Shown one piece after another: positions 33,729 through 41,333 of a DNA stretch of 64,000 nt. Made by a program: the position numbers and the translations under genes. The stretch lies in the NCBI RefSeq assembly GCF_009741445.1, contig NZ_CP046507.1, positions 4,278,001-4,342,000 of the forward strand, in the 5' to 3' direction. Position 1 is the first letter of the stretch, and the number at the start of each line of letters is the position of its first letter. Source of the stretch: Mycobacterium avium subsp. avium. Its GTDB lineage: Bacteria > Actinomycetota > Actinomycetes > Mycobacteriales > Mycobacteriaceae. Below the pieces are notes generated by a model. The model was not told the DNA's origin, did not search any database, and worked only from the letters and a program-made list of their open reading frames with translations.

Positions 33729-33737
33729 CAGTGCGAC

Positions 33738-33787
33738 CAGACGCAAAGGCGCCCGCGCACCGCGCTTTTGGGGTACTTTTGCGTCTG
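33738..33787. repeat. Inverted repeat with 10-bp arms between menA and fabH
   Basis: CAGACGCAAA (33738-33747) and TTTGCGTCTG (33778-33787) are perfect mirror copies separated by 30 bases, filling most of the 83-base gap. It could be a stem-loop after menA, a regulator site ahead of fabH, or a small intergenic repeat element. Confidence 0.5.
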
Positions 33788-33811
33788 CTCGGGGGATAGC
33801 GAAGGACCGCA

Positions 33812-34819
33812 ATGAAGCAGATTTCCGCGACCAGCGGGCCCACCAACATCGGCTTGCTCAGCGTCGGGTCGTACCGGCCGCAGCGCGTGGTGACCAACGA
33901 CGAGCTGTGCCAGAACATCGACTCCTCCGATGAGTGGATCTATTCGCGCACCGGCATCAAGACACGCCGATTCGCCGCGCGCGACGAGTCCACGGCCTCG
34001 ATGGCGACCGAGGCCGGACGTGAGGCGATCGCCAAGGCCGGCCTGGAGGCGTCCGACATCGACTGCGTCGTGGTGGCCACCAGCACCCATTTCCTGCAGA
34101 CCCCGGCGTGCGGCCCGGCGGTCGCGGCAGCGCTGGGCGCCACCGGCGTGCCCGCCTTCGACATCTCGGCCGGCTGCGCCGGCTTCGGCTACGCGCTGGG
34201 GGTGGCGGCCGACATGGTGCGCGGCGGCACGGCCGGCAAGGTGCTGGTGCTGGGGTCGGAGAAGCTGTCGCCCACGGTCGACATGACCGACCGCAGTAAC
34301 TGCTTCATCTTCGCCGACGGCGCCGCGGGCGTGGTGGTGGGCGAGACGCCCACCCAGGGGATCGGGCCGACGGTGTGGGGCAGCGACGGCACCCAGGCCA
34401 CCGCGATTCGCCAGGACATCGACTGGATGGACTACCTGGACCGGCCCACCGGGCCGCGCCCGTTCCTGCGGCTGGAGGGCAGCGCGGTATTCCGTTGGGC
34501 CGCATTCGAGATGGGCAAGGTCGGCCAGCAGGCGATGGACGCGGCGGGGGTGCGGCCCGACGAGATCGACGTGTTCCTGCCGCACCAGGCCAACAGCCGG
34601 ATCAACGAGATCCTGGCCAAGAGCCTCGAGCTGCGGCCGGACGCGGTGATCGCCAACGACATCGAGCACACCGGCAACACCTCGGCGGCGTCGATACCGC
34701 TGGCCATGGCCGAGGTGCTGGCGACCGGGGCGGCCAAGGCCGGCGACCTGGCGCTGCTGATCGGCTAGGGCGCGGGGTTGAGCTACGCCGCGCAGGTGGT
34801 GCGGCTGCCGCCGGGCTGA
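33812..34819 (+). pseudogene. fabH: fabH (beta-ketoacyl-ACP synthase III) interrupted by a TAG codon near its 3' end
   Basis: Mycobacterial FabH links FAS-I acyl-CoA primers to the FAS-II mycolate pathway by condensing them with malonyl-AcpM. The frame from ATG 33812 has the catalytic Cys in ISAGCAGFGYALG, His in FLPHQANSRI and Asn in HTGNTSAAS. It hits TAG at 34766-34768 after 318 residues. The same frame then continues for 16 sense codons (GAGLSYAAQVVRLPPG) to TGA 34817-34819. A tyrosine codon is expected at the TAG (family sequence GYGAGLSYAAQVVR), and reading through gives exactly the 335 residues of Rv0533c. The lost tail forms a core strand and glycine loop, so the short product is probably inactive, unless this is a sequencing error. 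Confidence 0.85.
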
Positions 34820-34823
34820 GCCG

Positions 34824-35150
34824 TCACCGTTCGGGGGGCACGTCCCCGTGCAGCCGGGCCTGCAACAACTCGCGCTCCCGGCGCCGCCGTTCGCCGGCGA
34901 CGGCCAGCGCGGCGGTCGCGCGCCGGCGCAGCGGCCCGAACACCCAGATGCCCAGCGGCATGGCGATGACCAGCGCGAACAGCGCGGCCACCACGACGGG
35001 GAACTCGGTGATGCCGGCCAGCCGCGCGACGCCGTAGATCACGCCGGTGAGCACGACCGCCAGCAGCAGCCGCGCCGCCGCGTAGGCCAGGACCGGGACG
35101 ACGGCGCCGCCCGGGCCCGGGGTGGATCCGTCGCTACCTTGTTGTGACAC
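34824..35150 (-). CDS. Small membrane protein (DUF4229-type, Rv0531-like)
   Basis: A 108-residue protein with two membrane helices, near residues 20-45 (VLAYAAARLLLAVVLTGVIYGVARLAG) and 50-72 (VVVAALFALVIAMPLGIWVFG), and a basic, coiled C-terminal tail (RRRATAALAVAGERRRRERELLQARL). This is the layout of actinobacterial DUF4229 proteins; the function is unknown. GTG 35150 is taken as start, with TTG 35156 as alternative. It converges on the fabH gene, whose readable end is 4 bases away. PE_PGRS6 (Rv0532), which lies here in M. tuberculosis, is absent. Confidence 0.75.
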   Translation of the reverse strand: MSQQGSDGSTPGPGGAVVPVLAYAAARLLLAVVLTGVIYGVARLAGITEFPVVVAALFALVIAMPLGIWVFGPLRRRATAALAVAGERRRRERELLQARLHGDVPPER

Positions 35151-35171
35151 AGCCAAAGCCTACGGCGCGGG

Positions 35172-35177
35172 TATATT
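35172..35177 (+). promoter_or_regulatory. -10 element of the small membrane protein gene
   Basis: TATATT is a near-consensus -10 box. Transcription would start near 35184, and the AGGAGG ribosome site (about 35193-35199) then precedes GTG 35206. An ATG at 35182 lies at or just before the predicted start, so it is a less likely start. Confidence 0.5.
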
Positions 35178-35205
35178 CGCGATGGAGGTCCCGAGGAGGT
35201 TTTGC

Positions 35206-35367
35206 GTGGTCTACCTGCTGCTCGTCCTGATTTTGGGGACGCTGATCTACGTCGGCTGGCGTGCGGCGCGGTCGCAGGCCGCCCGGCCCAAGACCCGCGT
35301 CATCGGGCCCGACGACGATCCGGATTTCCTGCGGCGGTTGGGCCACGGCGACAACAATCCCTTTTAG
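35206..35367 (+). CDS. Small single-pass membrane protein (Rv0530A-like)
   Basis: A 53-residue protein. One N-terminal membrane helix (VVYLLLVLILGTLIYVGWRAA) is followed by a basic stretch (RSQAARPKTR) and an acidic, polar tail with DDDPDFLRRLGHGD. GTG 35206 is chosen because AGGAGG stands 7 bases before it; starting at ATG 35182 would add eight residues. Similar small proteins are conserved in mycobacteria. The function is unknown. It converges on the MinD-like ATPase gene, 34 bases away. Confidence 0.7.
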   Translation: MVYLLLVLILGTLIYVGWRAARSQAARPKTRVIGPDDDPDFLRRLGHGDNNPF

Positions 35368-35401
35368 ACCTTGTAGGACTATTTAGGCCCCGCTGCACCG
35401 G

Positions 35402-36700
35402 TTAACCGAGCACGCCCGGGTTGCGCTGCGCGCCGGGGAATCCGTCGGCGACGATGGCGGCCAGCTCGGTGAGCGCCTCGCGGGTGCCGCGGCGCAGCCG
35501 GTCCAGGTCGATCTCGGCGCCCTCCTCCAGATGCGGGTCGAAGGGCACCAGCTGGACCGCCCGGCAGCGCCGGGAGAAGTGGTCGATCACCTTGTTCATG
35601 TCGACCTTGCCCGGCCGCGGCCGCACCCCGTTGATCACCGCGATCGAATTGCGGACCAGGTCCTCGTGCCCGTGCGCGTCCAGCCAGTCCAGGGTGGCCG
35701 ACGCGCTGCGCGCGCCGTCGATGGACGCCGAGCTGACCACCACCAGGGCATCGGCCTTGTCCAGCACCGACTTCATCACCGAGTGCAGCAGTCCGGGACC
35801 GCAGTCGGTGAGCACCAGGCCGTAGAAGCGCTCCAGGATGTCCAGGATCCGCACGTAGTCGTCGGCGCTGAACGCCTCCGAGACCGCGGGATCGGTCTCC
35901 GAGGCGAGCACCTCCAGCCCGCTGGGGCCCTTGGAGGTGTAGCGGCGCACGTCGCTGTAGCGCTCGATGGTTCCGGCGTCGTGCAGCAGTTGGCGCACCG
36001 TCGCCGCCGTCTCCAGCGGGATCTTCTGGCTCAGCGTACCGCGGTCGGGGTTGGCGTCCACCGCCACCACCCGGTCCCCGCGGATGGAGGCGAAGGTGGC
36101 GCCCAGCGTCGCCGCGATGGTGGTCTTGCCGACCCCACCCTTGAGCGACAGGAAGGTCACCCGGTAGGAACCCCGCAGCGGCCGGTTCACCTGGGCGACC
36201 AGGTTGTTGTACCGGGCGGCGCGGGGGCTTTCGCCCAGGTTGATCAGCCCGCCGGACAGCTTGTAGAGCAGCAGCCGCCAGCCCTCGGACGGCGGCGGTT
36301 GCACCGGGCGCAGCAGCATCCCGGTGGACAGCTCCGGGTACGGCGTGTGGGGCAGGTGCTCCTGACGCGGCGGCGGGCCCTGGATCTGGGTGGGCGGGGC
36401 GTCCGGGCCGGCGTAGTAGGCGCCGTACGCCGTCGGGTCGACGCGCGGGATGCCGGTGACCGGGGTGGAGTCCCACGGCGGCATGCCGCCGGGCCGCGGC
36501 GCGGTGGGTGGCGCCGGCTCCCGCTCGGGGACCCGGCGTTCGGTGCGGAACCCGGCGAACGCCTTGGTCGGGGCGTCGCCGCCGGGCTCCGGCTGCGGTT
36601 CGGCGGCGTCCTTCTTGTCGTCGCCCGCTGCGGCGGCTGGGGGGATTTGCGTTGTCTGTTCTTCGGGCGCCCCCACGCCCGCCGTCGGATGCTCGGACAC
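35402..36700 (-). CDS. MinD/ParA-like ATPase with Pro-rich N-terminus (Rv0530-like)
   Basis: A 432-residue protein. Residues 1-150 are Pro-rich and probably disordered. The ATPase domain starts near 180 with the deviant Walker A motif SLKGGVGKTT, followed by VVAVDANPDRGTLSQ (switch I type) and LVLTDCGPGL (Walker B region). The layout, a long Pro-rich head on a MinD fold, resembles EspI and related mycobacterial ATPases linked to secretion or polar positioning. No ESX gene is adjacent, so the role is open. ATG 36700 follows a GAGGGGGA site. It is co-oriented with, and downstream of, the ccsA group with a 44-base gap. Confidence 0.85.
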   Translation of the reverse strand: MSEHPTAGVGAPEEQTTQIPPAAAAGDDKKDAAEPQPEPGGDAPTKAFAGFRTERRVPEREPAPPTAPRPGGMPPWDSTPVTGIPRVDPTAYGAYYAGPDAPPTQIQGPPPRQEHLPHTPYPELSTGMLLRPVQPPPSEGWRLLLYKLSGGLINLGESPRAARYNNLVAQVNRPLRGSYRVTFLSLKGGVGKTTIAATLGATFASIRGDRVVAVDANPDRGTLSQKIPLETAATVRQLLHDAGTIERYSDVRRYTSKGPSGLEVLASETDPAVSEAFSADDYVRILDILERFYGLVLTDCGPGLLHSVMKSVLDKADALVVVSSASIDGARSASATLDWLDAHGHEDLVRNSIAVINGVRPRPGKVDMNKVIDHFSRRCRAVQLVPFDPHLEEGAEIDLDRLRRGTREALTELAAIVADGFPGAQRNPGVLG

Positions 36701-36744
36701 GGCACTCCCCCTCGTTGTGCGCTAGTTACCTCGGTTATCCAATG

Positions 36745-37722
36745 TCAACCCACGCCCGCATAGGAATGCAGACCCACGGTGACCAGGTTAACGAAGAACA
36801 AATTGAAGACCATGGCCACGAACCCCGCGACGTTGATCCAGGCGGCCTTGCGGTCCCGCCATCCGGCCGTCGACCTGGCATGCAGGTAGGCGGCGTAGAT
36901 CACCCAGGCGACGAAGGACACCGTCTCCTTGGGGTCCCAGCCCCAGTACCGGCCCCAGGCTTCTTCGGCCCAGATGGCGCCGAAGATGACGCCGAAGCCG
37001 AACACAGGGAACGCGAAGATGGTGGTCCGGTAGGCGATGCGATCCAGGGTCTGCGCGTCCGGGAACCGCCGCACCAGCCGGGCCGGCGCGCTGTCGTTGC
37101 CGGGGTCGCCCAGCGGCGAGGTGCGCAGCAGGAACAGGATGCTGGCGATGCCGGCGACCAGGAACACCCCGGAGCCCAGGCTGACCACCGACACGTGGAT
37201 GGGCAGCCAGTAGGACTGCAGCGCGGGCATCACCGGCGCGGCGTTGGTGTAGAGCCAGCGCCCGGACACCGTGAGCAGGATCAGCACGGGCAGCAGCAGG
37301 AACACCCACAGCGGGCGGTACTGCGGGCGGCGCAGCACGATCGCCCCGGCGACCAACCCGCACAGGCAGGTCAGGTTGATGAACTCGTACATGTTGCCCC
37401 ACGGCACCCGCAGGGTGGCCAGGCCGCGCAGCACCAGGCAGGCCAGCAGCAGGCCGGTGCCCAGGTACACCACGGCCAGGCCGGCGCGGCCGGCGCGCTC
37501 GTCGACGGGCCGGCGGGGCACCTCGTCCACCACCCCGGGTGTCGCCGAGTCGGCGCTGACCGCCCCGGCCAGCACCCGGGCCCGCGCATCGGCGCGGCGT
37601 CCGCCGGCGTAGGCGAGCTCGAAGGCCAGCAGCAGCAGCGCGATCACCAGCGCCACCACCGCCGACGTGAACGCCCAGTCGGAGTAGCGCGCCAGCTCGA
37701 TGTTGACGTGCACGGTATTCAT
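36745..37722 (-). CDS. ccsA: Cytochrome c biogenesis protein CcsA (ResC), heme handling subunit
   Basis: Works with ResB to carry heme across the membrane and attach it to apocytochrome c (System II). The 325-residue product has eight or so membrane helices and the tryptophan-rich heme-binding motif WGRYWGWDPKETVSFVAW, with conserved histidines in PIHVSVVSLG and YLHARSTAGW. ATG 37722 overlaps the resB stop (ATGA). It corresponds to Rv0529. It is the last gene of the overlapping chain hemL, Rv0525, Rv0526, ccdA, resB, ccsA, so heme-precursor synthesis and cytochrome assembly are made together. Confidence 0.93.
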   Translation of the reverse strand: MNTVHVNIELARYSDWAFTSAVVALVIALLLLAFELAYAGGRRADARARVLAGAVSADSATPGVVDEVPRRPVDERAGRAGLAVVYLGTGLLLACLVLRGLATLRVPWGNMYEFINLTCLCGLVAGAIVLRRPQYRPLWVFLLLPVLILLTVSGRWLYTNAAPVMPALQSYWLPIHVSVVSLGSGVFLVAGIASILFLLRTSPLGDPGNDSAPARLVRRFPDAQTLDRIAYRTTIFAFPVFGFGVIFGAIWAEEAWGRYWGWDPKETVSFVAWVIYAAYLHARSTAGWRDRKAAWINVAGFVAMVFNLFFVNLVTVGLHSYAGVG

Positions 37723-39359
37723 TTGACGTCCACCTCGGTACTCCTTTGGGACGCTCGGGACGCGGGCTCGGCCAGTCCGTCCAGCAGCCGCTGCGACAGC
37801 CGCTCGAACTCGTCCCCCCAACCGGAGTTGTCGGTGCGCGCCAGGCCGCCCAGTTCGACGTTCACCGTACCGGGCGCGCCGCCGGCGTCCGGTGTCAGAC
37901 GGACCCACACCCGGCGGCGGCGCACCAGCAGCGACACCAGCAGGCCGGCCATCATCGTGACGGCGAACACCAGCACCCAGGTCTGGCCCGGGTCGTGGGA
38001 GACCTGCAGGTTGACGAACGGCACGGCGCCGTCGAAGCGGATCACGGTGCCCGCCGCGGGCCCCTGGTCGATGCGGACTGCCTGCCCGGCGCGCAGGTTG
38101 ACCCGCTTCTCCTTGGTCAGCCGATGTTGCTCGATCAGCCGGGGATCCAGGGTGAACAGCGACTGCGGGCGACCGGTGTCCAGCCCGGTGTCGCCGCGGT
38201 AGATGTCGACGGCCACCGCCGGGGCGTTGAGCGCCGGGAACCGCGACGACAGCAGCGTGCCGTCCAGCTGCTCGGTGGGCGCCAGCAGGCCCTGGATGGC
38301 GATCTCGTGCTGGCGGCGCTCCGCGGCGGTGGGATAGCTGCCCGCGGGCGGGTCGATGCGCACCACCCCCGACGACAGCAGGGTTTGCGGGTTGTCGGGG
38401 CGCCACTGCACGGTCGCGGTGCGGATCTGCCCGTCCGGGAAGGTGACGCTGAAGGTGGGCGCGTAGCCGTGGCCCTGCAGGTAGACCCGGTCGCCGCCGA
38501 GCCGCAGCGGGTGGTTGACCTGCAGCCGGTAGTGCCGCCAGGTGTTGGCGACCAGGTCGGCGCCGGACTGGTAGTCGATGTTCGCGGCGAACGAGACGGC
38601 CTGGCCGGATGGCAGGTAGTGGGCGTCGAAGTCGTCGACCCGGATGCACAGCGGGTGCAGCGAGGTGCCGTCGACGGTGTTGCCGGCCCGGAACGAGTCG
38701 AACGCGGCCGGCGAGGCCGAGCAGAAGCCGGGGCCGCCGTCGGCGATGACGATGACGTTGCCCTCGTAGCCGAACAGCTTGCCGACGGCCACGGCGACCA
38801 GCAGGCCCAGCAGCGAGAAGTGGAACACGAGGTTGCCGAATTCGCGCAGGTAGCCCTTCTCGGCGGAGACCTCCACGGCGTCGGGGCCGGCGCCGTCGTG
38901 GTGGCGGATGGCGGTGCGCCAGCCGCGCAGCCGGCCGACAAGGGTGTTGGCCAGGGTGTTCAGGTCTTCGGCGTCGGCGGCGATGCGGTGGCCGGCGTAC
39001 TTGGGCAGCCGGGCCAGGTTGCGCGGGGCGGCCACCGGGGTGGCGCGCAGGCTGCGGACGTGCTCGATCATCCGCGGGGTGAGGCAGCCGACCAGCGACA
39101 CGAACAGCAGCACGTAGATGGCGGTGAACCAGAAGCTGGAGAACACGTTGAACGCCTGCAGCCGGTCCAGCCAGGGCCCGATCACCGGGTGGGCCTTCAG
39201 GTAGTCGTCGACCTTGCCGGCGTTGAGATTGCGCTGCGGCAGCAGGGCGCCGGGGATGGCGCCCAGCGCGAGCAGGAACAGCAGCACCAGCGCGGTGCCC
39301 ATCGAGGTCAGCGCCCGCCAGGTGTTGCGGGCCGTGGCGCGAAGGGTGGCGAGCGCCAT
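37719..39359 (-). CDS. Cytochrome c biogenesis protein ResB (Rv0528-like)
   Basis: A 546-residue partner of CcsA in System II cytochrome c maturation. It has three N-terminal membrane helices (first one LVLLFLLALGAIPGALLPQ, with the ResB-type PQRN following), a fourth near the C-terminus (WVLVFAVTMMAGLLVSLLV), and a large extracytoplasmic domain between the third and the fourth. GNLVFHFSLLGLLVAVAVGKLFGYEG is the conserved third-helix signature with its histidine. ATG 39359 shares one base with the ccdA stop (TGATG). It also overlaps ccsA. The C-terminal 60 residues are polar and cytoplasmic. Confidence 0.9.
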   Translation of the reverse strand: MALATLRATARNTWRALTSMGTALVLLFLLALGAIPGALLPQRNLNAGKVDDYLKAHPVIGPWLDRLQAFNVFSSFWFTAIYVLLFVSLVGCLTPRMIEHVRSLRATPVAAPRNLARLPKYAGHRIAADAEDLNTLANTLVGRLRGWRTAIRHHDGAGPDAVEVSAEKGYLREFGNLVFHFSLLGLLVAVAVGKLFGYEGNVIVIADGGPGFCSASPAAFDSFRAGNTVDGTSLHPLCIRVDDFDAHYLPSGQAVSFAANIDYQSGADLVANTWRHYRLQVNHPLRLGGDRVYLQGHGYAPTFSVTFPDGQIRTATVQWRPDNPQTLLSSGVVRIDPPAGSYPTAAERRQHEIAIQGLLAPTEQLDGTLLSSRFPALNAPAVAVDIYRGDTGLDTGRPQSLFTLDPRLIEQHRLTKEKRVNLRAGQAVRIDQGPAAGTVIRFDGAVPFVNLQVSHDPGQTWVLVFAVTMMAGLLVSLLVRRRRVWVRLTPDAGGAPGTVNVELGGLARTDNSGWGDEFERLSQRLLDGLAEPASRASQRSTEVDVK

Positions 39360-40138
39360 CAAATCGGCAGCCTCACGTCGGACACGAACGCGTCGCGCAG
39401 CCAGGAGACGAAGTCGTTCCACAGCCCGGTGACCAGCAGGGCGCCGACTGTGATCAGCAGCACGCCGCCGAAGATCTGGATGGCCCGGGTGTGCCGGCGC
39501 AGCCAGCCCAGGCCGGCTACCGCGCCCGCCGAGCCGAAGGCCAGCAGCACGAACGGGATGCCCAGGCCCAGGCAGTAGGCGATCACCAGCACGATGCCGC
39601 GCGCCACGCTGGCGCCGTCGGTGGCCGAGGCGACGGTGATCACGCCGGCCAGCGTCGGCCCCAGGCACGGCGTCCAGCCCAGCGCGAACACCGCGCCCAG
39701 CAGCGGCGCCCCGGCGACGGTGGTCAGCTGCCGCGGGCTGAACCGGGCCTGCCGCTGCAGGGCCGGGATCAGGCCGACGAACACCAGCCCCATCACGATG
39801 GTCAGCACGCCGCCGGCCCGCTGCAGCAGCAGCTGGTTGGTGATCAGCGTGGTCGTCATGCCCAGCACGGCCACGGTGCCCAGCACGAACACCGCGGTGA
39901 ACCCGGCGACGAACAGCGCGGCCGAGCCGGCCACCCGCCAGCGGGCGCCCGGCGGGGCCTGCACCGCGCCGGCCTGCGGCTGCTCTTCCACCCCGACCAG
40001 GGCCGCCAGGTAGGACAGGTAGCCGGGCACCAACGGCACCACGCACGGGGAGGCGAACGACACCAAGCCCGCCAGCAGGCACACGCCGAGGGCCGCCAGC
40101 AGCGGGCCGGCGGCGGCGATCTGGGTCAGCCCGGTCAC
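39359..40138 (-). CDS. ccdA: Thiol-disulfide electron carrier CcdA
   Basis: A DsbD-transmembrane-type protein that passes electrons from cytoplasmic thioredoxin across the membrane, to keep apocytochrome cysteines reduced for heme attachment. The 259-residue product has six hydrophobic helices and the paired redox cysteines in FASPCVVPLVPGY and LGWTPCLGPTL. GTG 40138 overlaps the stop of the upstream thioredoxin-like gene (GTGA), which is its likely electron acceptor. It corresponds to Rv0527. Confidence 0.93.
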   Translation of the reverse strand: MTGLTQIAAAGPLLAALGVCLLAGLVSFASPCVVPLVPGYLSYLAALVGVEEQPQAGAVQAPPGARWRVAGSAALFVAGFTAVFVLGTVAVLGMTTTLITNQLLLQRAGGVLTIVMGLVFVGLIPALQRQARFSPRQLTTVAGAPLLGAVFALGWTPCLGPTLAGVITVASATDGASVARGIVLVIAYCLGLGIPFVLLAFGSAGAVAGLGWLRRHTRAIQIFGGVLLITVGALLVTGLWNDFVSWLRDAFVSDVRLPI

Positions 40139-40728
40139 TGCTGGGCCACCCGCTGCACCACCGGCTGCAGGTCGGTTGCCAGCAGTTCGCGCAGAAAGAC
40201 CGCCGCGACCCGGTGCTGGCGATCCAGCACCAGCGTGGACGGGATCACCGTGGTGGGGTACTTGCCGCCGAACGCGATCAGGGTGCGCATCGCCGGGTCG
40301 TAGATGGACGGGAACGTGACGTGACGGTCGTTGACGAAGTCCAGCGCCGCCTGCCGGTTGTTGTCCCGGACGTCGATGCCCAGGAAGGACGCGCCGGCGC
40401 CGCGGGTGGCGTCATACACCTGCTGCAGCTGGCTGACCTCGGACCGGCACGGTCCGCACCACTGCCCCCAGATGTTGATGACGACCACCCGGCCGGCGAA
40501 GATCGGGTCGTCCAGCGACAGCGTGTGCGCGGGGTCGGCCAGGTCCGGGCCGGACAGCGGGCCGGGGCGGCCGCGGCTGGACGGCGGGTCGTAGTAGATG
40601 TCGGTCTTGCCGCCGGGCGAGACGAATTCGAAGGTGCCGCCCTGGGCGACGGCATCGTGACCGGACGAGCAGCCGGTCAGCAACCCGGCCAGCACCGCCC
40701 CGGCCATCGCCAGCACCCGCGCGCTCAA
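40135..40728 (-). CDS. Thioredoxin-like lipoprotein, cytochrome c maturation (ResA-type, Rv0526)
   Basis: A membrane-anchored thiol-disulfide protein that probably reduces apocytochrome c cysteines with electrons from CcdA. The N-terminus is a lipoprotein signal with the lipobox LLTGC, and the thioredoxin active site WCGPC stands in VINIWGQWCGPCRSEVSQL. The cis-proline lies in TTVIPSTLVLD. TTG 40728 is chosen because it overlaps the Rv0525 stop (TTGA) and supplies an arginine before the hydrophobic core; ATG 40707 would cut the signal short. The product is 197 residues. Confidence 0.88.
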   Translation of the reverse strand: MSARVLAMAGAVLAGLLTGCSSGHDAVAQGGTFEFVSPGGKTDIYYDPPSSRGRPGPLSGPDLADPAHTLSLDDPIFAGRVVVINIWGQWCGPCRSEVSQLQQVYDATRGAGASFLGIDVRDNNRQAALDFVNDRHVTFPSIYDPAMRTLIAFGGKYPTTVIPSTLVLDRQHRVAAVFLRELLATDLQPVVQRVAQQ

Positions 40729-41333
40729 GGCGCCGCCGGCTCCGAGTACTCGACGTCGACCAGCCGGTCGCCGTCGTAGACCAGGGTGGTGATCGAGCAC
40801 AGCCCGCATTCCCGCTTGCGCGGGTCGTGCCACAGCCGCCGGCCGGTCAGGTGCAGCCGCAGCGTCCACACCGGCAGCTGGTGGCTGACGCACACCACCT
40901 CGTGGCCGGTGCCGCGGGCGCGGGCCTTGTCCACCGCCGTCTCCATCCGGGCCGCGATCTCGGTGTAGGGCTCACCCCAGGACGGCCGGAACGGGTTGCG
41001 CAGCTGCCACCACACCCTCGGGTCGCGCCAGGCGCCGTCGCCGGGGCTGATGCGCCGGCCCTCGAAGAAGTTGGCCGATTCGATCAGGTCCGGGTCGGTG
41101 TCCACGGCCAGGCCGTGCCGCGCGGCGATGGGCGCGGCGGTCTCCTGGGCCCGTTGCAGGGGTGAGGCGATCACCGCGACGATGTCGCGCGGCGCCAGCG
41201 CCTCGGCCACCGCGGCCGCCTGCGCCCGGCCCGCCTCGGACAGGTGAAACCCGGGCAGCCGCCCGTACAGCACGCCGTCGGGGTTGTGCACCTCGCCGTG
41301 CCGCACCACGTGCACCCGGGTCTGCTCGCCCAT
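40725..41333 (-). CDS. Histidine phosphatase-family protein (Rv0525-like)
   Basis: A 202-residue member of the phosphoglycerate mutase/histidine phosphatase superfamily. The catalytic RHG motif is at about residues 11-13 (HVVRHGEVHNPDG). YGRLPGFHLSEAGRAQA, SPLQRAQETA and the second histidine in CVSHQLPVWTLRLHL complete the active site. Two cysteines near the end (RECGLC) are unusual for the family and could bind a metal or form a disulfide. ATG 41333 shares one base with the hemL stop. Its substrate is unknown. Placed between hemL and the redox lipoprotein, it may act in heme or cytochrome metabolism. Confidence 0.85.
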   Translation of the reverse strand: MGEQTRVHVVRHGEVHNPDGVLYGRLPGFHLSEAGRAQAAAVAEALAPRDIVAVIASPLQRAQETAAPIAARHGLAVDTDPDLIESANFFEGRRISPGDGAWRDPRVWWQLRNPFRPSWGEPYTEIAARMETAVDKARARGTGHEVVCVSHQLPVWTLRLHLTGRRLWHDPRKRECGLCSITTLVYDGDRLVDVEYSEPAAP

